From Sinotaia quadrata (lineage: Eukaryota > Mollusca > Gastropoda > Architaenioglossa > Viviparidae): a stretch of DNA of 64,000 nucleotides. The stretch is from NCBI GenBank assembly GCA_028829895.1, contig CM054177.1, positions 43,108,664 through 43,172,663 of the forward strand, given 5' to 3'. This document shows positions 44,201 to 54,695 of this stretch, piece by piece; positions within the stretch are counted from its first letter, which is position 1, and the number at the start of each line of letters is the position of its first letter. Under the pieces are notes generated by a model that saw nothing but the letters and a program-made list of their open reading frames with translations, was not told the origin of the DNA and made no database searches. A program made the position numbers and the translations under genes.

Positions 44201-44589
44201 GTGTACATAACTTAATTCTTTGATATAATTAATCTATTTTATATATGTAATTGAAATATGTTGTTTATGGATGCCCCAACTAGTTGATTTCTTACTCAAA
44301 CTTTAGAAAATAGTTACACACCTGTTAGAAAATAATTTTTCACCACTTAGAAAATAATGTTTGGCTGGCTAATCAGTTGTTAGATGAGCCAGTTATTTAA
44401 AGTTCACTTGTTAGCATTGCCAGTTATTCAACAGTTTTCTTAATATTTCACTCTACTCCTGCTGCTAGGTTTCATAATTTTATTAAAAAATTATTTTTGA
44501 AAATGTGTTATGGAAGAAGGCATTGTTGTTTGGTTTGATGCTCTTTAGTGATAATCAAAGAGTATTTGTATTGATATGTCATTGTTTGT

Positions 44590-44683
44590 ATAGTAATGGA
44601 GCTGATGGCCATGAGATCTTGGCACTGGACTTCTGAGTAACTTGGGTTCAAATCCCACACTGCCATTCATGTAATTGGATATT
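44590..44683 (+). mobile_element. tRNA-derived SINE fragment
   Basis: Positions 44,596-44,670 read like a tRNA-derived pol III head: 'gctgatggccatgagatctt', 'ggcactggacttctgag', then a good B-box 'gggttcaaatccc'. It is followed by an AC-rich tract rather than a tRNA 3' half and terminator, so it is a SINE relic and not a tRNA gene. A more decayed relative is at 8,980-9,055. Confidence 0.6.
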
Positions 44684-44751
44684 TTTCACACGCACGCACA
44701 CACACACGCACGCACAATCACACGCATGCGCACACACACACACCACCACCA
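44684..44751. repeat. AC-rich microsatellite
   Basis: Impure (CA)n with CGCA interruptions, ending in CACCACC. It directly follows the SINE head. Confidence 0.93.
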
Positions 44752-45002
44752 ATCCCTGAATCAAAATTGTCAAGTATTACACAGATAAAACCAATTGAGA
44801 AATTATAATATAAAGTACCAATAAAGATCTCCAAATTTAGCAATTTTTAAAAAGTTGTGTTTTCTGTGTTTTAAATTTTTTTCCTAGTCATTTTGTAAAA
44901 TTATCATCTATTTATTATTATGATACCAGTGACAAGTTGGTTGGTTGGGAACACTTCTTTTTAAATACATGGCTTTAAAGAACACTGTAAAAGTATTACA
45001 AG

Positions 45003-45004
<2 letters not shown>

Positions 45005-45037
<33 letters not shown>
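45005..45037. repeat. (AT)n microsatellite
   Basis: About 16 uninterrupted AT units. Confidence 0.95.
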
Positions 45038-45039
<2 letters not shown>

Positions 45040-45364
45040 GACCATGTATTTTATTTCATTCTAGTTAATTATATTGAATGTCTACTGCCCCAAAAGCAGT
45101 TGCATACTTTATGTCATAACATTTAAATTTACTAATTTTTGCCTGCTTTAGTTCAAATAACCTGATTATTTTCAGTTAATGACTGGTTTAAAAATTAAAA
45201 AAACAACCATTCGCTTGGTGACCAAAAATGATATACAGCATTAACAAGCCGTTTGTTTTCAATCTTGTCCTGGATAATTGGTCATTGAATAATAATTGCA
45301 GTTGAATCATTTTTTTCCCACTTTCTATTATGTTGATCTTAAGTTATTTTCTTATAAGTGTAAA

Positions 45365-45660
45365 GGTCTTCGTATGATTTGGACATGCTTTCTTTTGACT
45401 TGGATGGTTTTTGTTATTGTTTAGACATATTTTATATGACTAAAATAGTTTTTTTGACTTGGATGTGTTCATACAACTAGGACAGATTTTGTTATTATTT
45501 GGACAGATTTTAATATGATTAGGCTATGTTTTCTTATGACTAGGAAAAGTTTCATATTATTTAGACACATTCTTATGATTAAGACATACTTTATTATTAT
45601 TAGGACAGATTTTTCATATGATTTGAATGTTTTTTTTATGACTAGGTAAGATTTTCTTAT
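45365..45660. repeat. Degenerate minisatellite, about 28-bp unit (left block)
   Basis: Units of 'ttcttatgactaggacagat' plus 'tttgttattattt'. The same family reappears at 47,230-47,470. Confidence 0.8.
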
Positions 45661-45669
45661 GGCTTTTAT

Positions 45670-47225
45670 ATATAGTATAGCATCACTAATCCGAATGTTT
45701 ATAATTCAAAATGTTATTAATCCAAAGCCAGCTGTCATATGAACTTTCACAAGCATCTGGTCAGAGTGTGATCATCTAATGTTTAAACTGGAGTTTCTCA
45801 ACTGGGAGGGTGTGTGCTGTGAGAGGTTTCTAAGGGTTTCCCAGTGGATCGTGATTGAAAAAATAAACATTGTTTTTTTAACTTTACATTAGCAGTGGTG
45901 GGCAGTGACCGAGCAGCCTCATTAGTAATGTCATTAGAGGTCCTTAATTTGGTTCAGACCATTCTCTGTTTTTGATGTGAGATAAGCGAGGCCTTGGAAA
46001 CTTGGTGAGCACTGTATTGCATGGTTGGGAGGAAAATCAGCTGATGGCTGTCGGCCTCTCCCTCCAGAATTACCGATATATGTATAATAATTTTGTAACT
46101 ATACTTGAGTTTGATCATGTTACTCAGTATGAAAATGTTTGTCAAAGTTGTATAAAATTGGGTGTTAGGTTATGTTTTATTCATATTGCTTTGGCTCATG
46201 GATTTTAGTAACTTTACTGTTCAACATTGTCAATAAGTTTTTATGTTATAAATAGCATTAATTATAACTCAATTTACAACCTTAAAATTAAATCTACCAG
46301 AAATTAAATTTAACAGAAATTTATTGTTTGTCTTATGAGTTTTTACAATTTATGAAAGGGAAAGAAGGAGGTTAATTTCAAGAAAGGTAAGCTAAACTTA
46401 GCTACCTGTTGGCGTTTTGTTTTTTAAAGAAGGGTTGACTGAAAGTAATTTTTAATTTTAAATCGGGAAAAATCTGCACATGGTATAGTACATGCCATAC
46501 CTGAATAGTATCGTGCAGAGTAGAAATTTAGGCCTACTTGGATAAGCATCATAAGTTTAAAAAAATCAAGTAGGAAATTTTAAAAAAGAAGGAAAAACTG
46601 AAGTTTCCTCAACCTACAATGCTGACTGGCTTTAGAGTTAATGTCCTTTGTTGGGGAGTGGGAACCAAACAAAAGGAGTAGGCTAATAAGTTGGCCAAAA
46701 TAGATTCCCAGAAAAATATTCTCTTCTATTGGATTACTATGTCTACAACTTTCATTAACATAATGTGAGCTTAGATTAATAATTTTAAGCAGGGATTCCC
46801 TGAGACCTGAACATTATTTCAAGTGTACCTCCAAGATAAAAAAGTTTAAGAAAGGCTGGTTTACATAGTTTTTATTTTGCCATATTAAAGTTGTGGCATC
46901 TTCTAAAATAAAGAAGAGATTTTTAATATTTGAAGTGGAGATTGAGATTTCAATAGATTTCAAAGCAAGAAAGAGGGTTAAACAATAGTTACAATTATTA
47001 AAACCTTTTCTGTTATTTAACAAATACATTTTATTATGGTAGAAAGTTCCATTTGTTCTATTATCTATGAATAGAAGTAAGTACACTTCATTTCTTTCAT
47101 TGCTAAACCATTTTTCTAGTCTGTAGAAGAGTGCTTTTGGTAAGTTTAAAAATCCTAATTGGAAATTCACAGTCCCAATTAGTTCAGATTATCAATAATC
47201 AGATATATATTTTAAAACTGATTTA
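45670..47225. mobile_element. Possible DNA-transposon insertion(s) splitting a minisatellite
   Basis: This 1.5-kb block separates two parts of one minisatellite. Its left end has 'tagcatcactaatccgaatg', resembling pogo/Tigger-type ends. At 45,790 there is 'gtttctcaactgggaggg', and near 46,858 in inverted orientation 'cctttcttaaacttttttat', resembling the 'ttctcaaac' ends of hAT-type elements. No transposase is recognisable and no clean target duplication is seen. Confidence 0.3.
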
Positions 47226-47229
47226 GTCA

Positions 47230-47470
47230 GGTATTTTGTATGACTCACAGTTTTTCATTTGCAAACTTTCTTATGACAGGTTTTCTTAATAACTAGAACA
47301 ATTTTTGACTAAGAGAGGGTTTTCTCATCATTTGGATAATGGGACAGATTTCTTATGACAGAACAGGTTCCCATTTAATTTGGAAAGGTTTTCTTATGAC
47401 TAGGATATGAATTTTATCACTTGGACATATTTTCTTATAGCTGGGACCTTTTTCCTTATTTGGTCACATT
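47230..47470. repeat. Degenerate minisatellite, about 28-bp unit (right block)
   Basis: Units of 'ttcttatgacaggttttctt', 'ttcttatgactaggatatga' and similar, the same family as 45,365-45,660. Confidence 0.75.
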
Positions 47471-47499
47471 GTCTACTAACATAGACAGTCATGCAACAT

Positions 47500-47880
47500 T
47501 CATTGCTTGTTTCTTGTGTTAAGTTTAAAGTCTACAACATATGCCTTACACAGAGTGTAAACATAGAGTCTGCGACAAGTGTCATTCACTGCTAATCTAT
47601 TGTGCTAAATGTGCAGTGTACGGCATATCATATATATTTATTCTCCTAAGCTAGGCATAGGGTCTATGACTTGTGTCCTTTGTGGCTAGTGTCCTGTGAT
47701 AAAAGTACAGTCAACAATGTTATACACAGTTTCCTGAGCTAAGCATAGGGTCTTTAGCTTAGAGTTAGTGTCTTATATAATCCAAAGTTAGTTTCCTAAG
47801 TTAACCACAGAGTCTATGGCTTATATCATTCACTGTTGGTTTCCTGAGTTAAACATACAGTCTGCATCATGTCATTCTCT
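47500..47880. repeat. Degenerate tandem repeat, about 55-bp unit
   Basis: Five or six diverged copies of 'tttcctgagctaagcatagg' plus 'gtctatgacttgtgtcattc'. Confidence 0.75.
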
Positions 47881-50800
47881 GCTTTATTGTTTTTAATTTT
47901 ATTTTTTAAAGCAGGAGCCATTCTCTGGCATCAGGAGAGAGTGTGTCACCTGATACTCTTGGCTAAGCGTTCGTTTTGCCAGTCATTACTCTTTCACTCA
48001 AAGAATCTTGATTACCAACAGAATTACTCCTTCCAGTATAGCCATTTACTTTTCAGTTCTCAACATGTAGATTGTCCTGGTCTTTTTGTTCCACTATTGC
48101 TTTGGTTAAGACAGCTTTGTACATAAAGTTTGGGTCTTGGGTATTTTGCTATGGAAAACACATGCATTTGTCAGCAAACCCATGTTTAGCATTATTAGAG
48201 TTGAAAGGGGTGTGGGATTGTGGATTATAATTTTTCATAAATGAAGTGTGTTTTTTTGTGAAAAATATCTTGCTTTTCTGTGTACTTGAAAATTTCACAT
48301 TTATTCTGTATTATTTCATAAACTCATGTACCTTGTGATTTTCTATATTGTCAAAGATTGTGACACTGACAGTCACATTATGTATGATGTAATTCATGTA
48401 ACACAACCAACCAAAAAATAAATGTATACAGAATGTACTCAATTATTTTTAATGCTTTTGTAATTTTTGTAATTTTCTTTTGTGCTTGGAAAAAATACCT
48501 TCCCATCAGTTTTTACACAGTCTATCAAAACTACTTTCTAAATGGAAATACTTTAATAAAAGAGAACATAATGATTATAGAAAAAGATGACAATGCCAAA
48601 GTTAATGTTAAATAAAGTAACAAGACAGAGAAAAGCACCAGGCAAAACAAAACAACTATTTTACTATTGTAATTACTGAAGTAAGATAAATGACTTAAGT
48701 CTATCTCAGAATGTTAATAATATATGGTAAATTAGCATTAAATACATCTCCTAATCTACATTCTTTTATAAATATAAAACTCTTAAAAATTATTCTTCTA
48801 CATAAAGTACTAAGTTGTCCGCTGGTCTTGAAGTCAACATACACAGACATAATTGTTCAACCAGGTTTACCCTGTCTAATTACAACTCAAGGGACACCAC
48901 TCTGAATACATCATTGTTCAACTGGATTTGTCCACTATCTCATGCATTTTTATATCAGTTTGATGTTTCCAAATATGTTTAGTACACAGAAGATTAAAAG
49001 TTGGAATATATCTCCCTGTATTTAGCCCTGGTCAGTTATTTGTCGCCTTATAAAGGGATCAATGATCTTGTGATGTCAGAATTAAAATTACTGATGGATC
49101 TGAATAGGGAAGTCTGGAGAATGATAATGATTTAATATTCACTAAAATGTAGTTTACAAAGAAATATTCTCCATGTAAGTACACAAGGAAGCTAATATGA
49201 GTGAGATTTAATGAAATCCAATGAATCAAAAATTAAAATAGAAACACGTGTGGCAATTGATCCTGTCAAATGATGGGTTTCTTTCTAGTATCATATAAAT
49301 AAAGAGCATTGAAGCATCTATAAATGAACCCATATACCAAACAACACACTTGAAAGCATTAACAGAAACCTAAAAAATATTGATATTTTATTTAATTTCA
49401 AACCAATTGCATTAATATAAACAGGCATATGCCAAAAGAAGGTTGTGGCCAGTTTCTTCTTCCAGTAAATTATTATTATCAAAATAGATCATTTGTTGTA
49501 GAGGAGAAAAGGGGGAAAGAAAAAGAAGCTAAACTGTACAAGTTTTTTTGCCAAGTAATATGTATTTGGTGTTTTTATTTCATAATTTTAAAGATGTTTT
49601 TATTATACTTTTTAACTGGACGATGCCAGCAACTAATCATAGAATGAGCCATCTATATCCAAAGTTTAAAGTTTCATAAACAAAAATATGGGTTGATTAT
49701 GGACTGTGTAGTGTGTATACACTGAATTAAATAGTAAACACACAAAAATAAATAAATAAAAGAAAAAAATATTTGTCTTCTCAGAGGAGTATATCCAGTT
49801 AGGTGCAAATTATCTGAATAAGCTTTAGTGTTTTTTTAAAAATCATTTCATCAAATTATTGACATTCTAGTATTTTGCATTTGAGATTTTGACATATTTA
49901 ATTTAATCCACAAAACTATTCATCAAAGAATCATATATAAAACAAAATTTAAGAAAAAAGAAGAAATATTCTATAAATTTAAGAAAGTTAAACAAGCTTT
50001 AAAAGGAATTAAACTACAAAATGAATAAAATCAAACAAAATTTTAATAAAAGGGAAGCAAACTATAATATTAGTGAAACAAACTTGAAAAGTAAAGAGGA
50101 AGAAGTAAATTATAAAATTAATAAATCAAATTTATTAAAAAAAGAAATGAAATACAAAATACCAACATAAAATAAGAAAAAAGAAAAAGGAATAAAATTA
50201 AAACAAAAAAGAAATATACAACAACACTAATAAAATTAAATGTTTCCTTTTAAAAGGAAGAAATAAAATGTAAAATTTAAAAAAAGTATCAAATGTTCCA
50301 GTGTCTTCACGCTACCACTCAACATAATCGTGGTGGGTTGGTGATGTGTATGTATCAGAATGATGGTGTGCCAGGAAAGGGATGTACACATAAATGTCTG
50401 GACATTATTTCATATTTAAACACTCCTAGCATTGCATACTAGTGACAATTTTGACTAATTTTTGAGTGCGCACTACACAAGACAATTAAACCTTCCAAAG
50501 ATGCGTCCACAACCCAGATATGAAATCTGTATGAAAGGCACAGACTGATTTGATGTCCTATTTTGACTGATCTTTGGTGAAATAAATAACCTTAAAAAAT
50601 ATATGAATGAAATTAATAAATAAATATATATATTGCAATATGTATCCCAGTTTGAAAAACCAAATTGATCTAGCCTATTTCTCTACATGTAGTTATTGTT
50701 CAACTGTCCATGTTGGCTCTACCAAAGAGGTTTTCATTAGTATTATTTATGAAACAATCATTACTGTGAGAGCTAACTCTAGTGTTGTCAAAATTCAACC

Positions 50801-51054
50801 ATGTTCAGAATAAACCATATTCATTTACACCAGCTTTTTCTCTTACTCTAGGGTATGTATACTGATATTTTGCTAGTTTTATATATTACCTTTTCTATAC
50901 TCCTCATGATCAATGTCAAGTAGGTATTTTATCATAGAGATTGTGTAGTGTTTGTAGTAGTATGTGATTTGATTTTGAAAAATACAAGATACCATCTTAA
51001 ATACATACAAATTATTTTATTTAAATGTGACTAGAGTTGTTTAAATAATTTTAT

Positions 51055-51290
51055 TCACAAACATATTTCTTAAATATGATGACAGAATATTGTTAACATG
51101 AAATATTAGGTGATTGTATACTGTAAGTGTAAGGTTCCAAATAATTTAAAGAATGTTTAATTTGATCACTTAAAATATAAAAATGTTTATTACTTCTAAA
51201 ATAAATACTTCTAAATCAAAATAGTTTTCAGAAATGTCTAACGATTCATTAGATATGATTCTATAATTTACAACAGGCTTTATTTTTAAA
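51055..51290. repeat. Diverged segmental duplicate, copy 1
   Basis: Shares collinear blocks with 52,440-52,680, including 'tattgttaacat' against 'tattgttgacat', 'tgtaagtgtaaggtt' against 'tgtaagtgtaatgtt' and 'atatgattctataatttaca' against 'atatgattatataatttaca'. Confidence 0.5.
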
Positions 51291-52439
51291 CCAAAGATGC
51301 TGTGTCATTTTTTGTGTGAAAAGGCTACCACTATATACTAGTTAAAACATTAATTATCTTATTTAATAATGTAACTGTATTAGTGGTGTAAGTTCTACCA
51401 TTACATAGTGATATGTCAGTAAAGCTAAGTAGACAGGGAAACTAAAAAGTAATAGTGAAAAATCACATGTCCATGATATAAAATGTAAAATGATAATAAA
51501 TCTGTTTAGTTAATTAAAATTTATTTCAAATTATTATTAAGAATTGTGATCTTCCTTTCCACACTATATTAAAGAAAAAACATATTATGATTAAGATAAT
51601 TAATCTAAGTGCGCCCAAAACAAGGCCCTTAATTTAAATGAAATTGACCTGATCAATGCAAAAGTTGCTTGTTAGGAATTGTTTTTTTTTTATTAAAAAA
51701 AAAATGTTTTATCTGCTGAACCACATGTTAACTAAATATTCTATCAAGGTAAAGTACATGCATACATTTGTAATGTGGTGACTCCAGTGTCTAATAACAT
51801 TCAAATGAATCAGTATGGACTTATTTTCAGTTACAACTGTAAACCACACATGCCAATCTAATAATTTGAAAGATTTTCTTTAATCTGATTTTCCTCTGTA
51901 TTAATATATGCTACAGTGATATACAGAAGTGATTATGATATTAATTATGCTTTAAGTTTGCACTGACAAAGAAGAACATACTAATTTTTTTTTTTTAAGT
52001 AATTTGAGGGAAAATTATATTTAGTATAGTTATTTTTAGTACATTTTCATACACACACTCTCTGTCACACATTATTTTCTTCCTTGCAAAAAATATACTC
52101 TGTATAATTTATATAAACATATTTGCAAGTGTATGGCATATTTCATTAATAATGAATGCTTCTCAGCACATTTATCTACAGCACTGATGTTTTCAATGTT
52201 TGTTTTTCCCCCAAATAATTGAGGTAAAACTTTCAATAGTGACACAGAGGAAATGCCTCCAAACAAACACACACCCAGACCAGATACACACATACTTCCC
52301 CAGACCAGATATACACACACACACTTCTGCCTACCAGACACACACACACACACATATGGATAAAGTTTGCATAGTATATGCTATGATTTAGAAAAACATA
52401 ATAATAAACCTGAAATACATGCACCATTAAAAAACAAAC

Positions 52440-52810
52440 AAACATTTATTAGAATTTTTCAGCAAAGTTGTTTTTAAATGTAATGATAAGCTATTGTTGA
52501 CATTATTTAATGAATGTATTTTGTAAGTGTAATGTTAGAAATTAATATTTTCAAGAATATTTATTTTAAGTATTTAAATGTAAGACTTCATCCTTATCCT
52601 ATACCAAAACCAAAAATTATATAATAGTCTAATAAAATGAATTAAATATGATTATATAATTTACAATGTTAACTAAAGCATATATTGAAAATGATGAATG
52701 CTTTCCAACATGTAGTCTTCAGCACTGTTATGTTAGGTTGGTATTTTCAAAATGGTTGCACTGAAACTTCCATTAGTGATACATTGACAACACTTTCTAT
52801 CATTGGATGT
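52440..52810. repeat. Diverged segmental duplicate, copy 2
   Basis: Left part matches 51,055-51,290. Right part (52,690-52,800, with 'gatgaatgctttcc' and 'cttccattagtgatacattg') resembles 52,150-52,250 ('aatgaatgcttctc', 'ctttcaatagtgacaca'). Confidence 0.5.
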
Positions 52811-52864
52811 CCTCTTCATTTATATATAGCTCAGTGAGACACACACGTTTCGTGTATGGTTTGT

Positions 52865-52890
52865 ATGTGTGTGTGTGTGTGTGTGTGTGT
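52865..52890. repeat. (GT)n microsatellite
   Basis: Thirteen GT units, flanked by further GT-rich sequence. Confidence 0.93.
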
Positions 52891-53235
52891 TATGTGTGTT
52901 GTGCACACACGTTTGGATATTATTTACCCTTTCTGCTTTTAATACTCACATAAGAAATGGTAGTGTTGTTGTCTTTGCAGTATGTGCTAGACTGAGCCCA
53001 GCATCAGCATCATTGCTTGCTTGGTGGTTGGTCAGTTGTCATGCACGGTCAAAGAGCTAAATTCGATTCAGCATTGCTATTGAATGTTATAAAATGCTTT
53101 ATCATCGGCACAATCCACATCTTCATCATCACCATTCTATGTCTTTTCAGTTTTCTTTATTTTCAACTTTCACAACAGCAGCACATGAGCCAGATAGCGA
53201 ATTCAGCTGATGGCCGGAGCTGCCATCATCCTAAG

Positions 53236-53275
<40 letters not shown>

Positions 53276-53290
53276 CCATCATCATCATCA
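53236..53290. repeat. (ATC)n trinucleotide repeat
   Basis: About 18 ATC units with one CACC interruption. It translates as poly-Ile in one frame, without gene context. Confidence 0.95.
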
Positions 53291-53439
53291 CACTTCACAG
53301 TCTATCATGGAGTTTCACTTTCAGATCATACTGGCCGGACTAGTTATTAAGCCTGGAACTAAAACCAGTTTTCTGATTAATTTCACGAGAGGTATCAATA
53401 GTAATTTGATTCATTGCAGTAAATCGGGCCTGTAGCATT

Positions 53440-54010
53440 CCATCTCAATTAGATCACACCATCTCAGTGAATTAATCGAGACCAGTCATTCTTATCGAAA
53501 TAACTGAAACCAGTCTTACTGAAATAAGCGAGACAGTCCATTACAGTGAAGTAAGCAGTCAAATCCACCTCAGCGAAATAAGCGAGTCAAATCCACCACA
53601 TCGAAGTAAGCCAGTCGAGTCTATCCCAGTGAGGTGAGTCCAGTTCATCACAATGAATTAAGTGATTTGAATTCATCACAACGAAGTAAACTAGTCCAGT
53701 TCATCACAATGAAGTAAACTAGCCTAGTTCATCATAATGAAGTGAGGCCTGTTCATCACAATGAAGTAAGCTAGTCCAGTTCATTATAACGAAGTAAACT
53801 AGCCTAGTTCATCATAATGAAGTAAGTGAGGCCTGTTCATCACAATGAAGTAAACTAGTCCAGTTCATCACAATGAAGTGAACTAGCCTAATTCATCATA
53901 ATGAAGTAAGTGAGGCCTGTTCATCACAATGAAGTAAACTAGTCCAGTTCATCACAATGAAGTAAGTGAAGCCTGTTCATCACAATGAAGTAAGCAAGCC
54001 CAATTCATTG
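53440..54010. repeat. Minisatellite downstream of the Fox gene, about 28-bp unit
   Basis: About 20 units of 'agttcatcacaatgaagtaa' plus 'actagtcc' or 'gtgaggcc'. The right half (53,630-53,990) is regular, with alternating unit types suggesting a higher-order dimer; the left half is older and more diverged. Confidence 0.9.
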
Positions 54011-54695
54011 TAGCAAGCAAGACTAGTACTGAAAATGTCAAAATAAGTTTTAGCGACAGAGAATAGTTACATCAATAGTAACAGTGCTCTTTCACAAATA
54101 AATATACCTCAAACTACCCCTTGTAACAATACTTTCTCTTCTCATCACTGCCTTTGGTTCTACTCCGTGTAGCACTGCTCCAGCAAAACTTTTGTGTCAA
54201 GATGAACATCGGTGCTGAATCTGTGCAAGCCGAATGCAGCACTGATTTCTTCGTAATTATTCAGCATTCCATTCCAGGCTGATCCGCCGACAACTAAGTA
54301 CCATGAAAGACAAAGATGGACAGTTGTAAAATGCTGAGGAAAACCTTGAAGTGTCCGCTTGTCATTGCTACCAGCAGAAAATGGTGCAATTTTGTGGTGC
54401 TCTGACTACAGCGGAGATCAAGAAATGTGATGTTGAGACCAGGAAGGCTGAGACTCCGTAGACAAGTTGATTTCAAAGGGAAATTTCATTCCGACAGTTC
54501 TCAGAGAATTTGCATTTGATTTGAGGTCAGTTCCAGGTTCCATCTCACTGTCAGGTGTATGGCTTGGCCTCTTGTTAGGTATGTCTCTTTATGCATTCCA
54601 AGGTGCTAGAGGCCTTGTAGCGAAATGATTGCTGATATATTTCGAATATGCCAGAGAGGACTGCGAGTCCGGATACAGTTTAGCTTCTAGAGATA
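54011..54695 (-). other. Probable 3' flank / 3' UTR of the Fox gene
   Basis: Mixed-composition sequence between the minisatellite and the Fox stop codon. No second gene is recognised. I do not see a well-placed minus-strand poly(A) signal, so the 3' end is not assigned. Confidence 0.4.

Larger units (their letters stand above)
38226..53430. other. Gene-poor AT-rich intergenic region
   Basis: No exon or ORF with recognisable protein sequence on either strand; open frames are 118 codons or fewer and of low-complexity AT-rich composition. The region holds tandem repeats, a tRNA-like SINE, a possible DNA transposon remnant and simple repeats, each listed separately. Confidence 0.65.

Noticed and set aside
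44650..44670. Possible functional tRNA gene (good B-box)
   Set aside because: No acceptor-stem pairing, anticodon arm or T-run terminator in the right places; it fits a SINE head.
46814..47170. 118-codon minus-strand frame
   Set aside because: AT-rich low-complexity translation with no family resemblance, lying inside a suspected transposon remnant and repeat block.
53017..53343. Open frame with a long poly-Ile run that could look like a membrane segment
   Set aside because: The Ile run is the (ATC)n repeat; nothing upstream supports a gene.
53630..54000. GTAAACT repeated in the array beside the Fox gene as forkhead binding sites for autoregulation
   Set aside because: The forkhead core needs GTAAACA-type ends (RYAAAYA); the final base is wrong in these units, so I do not claim it.
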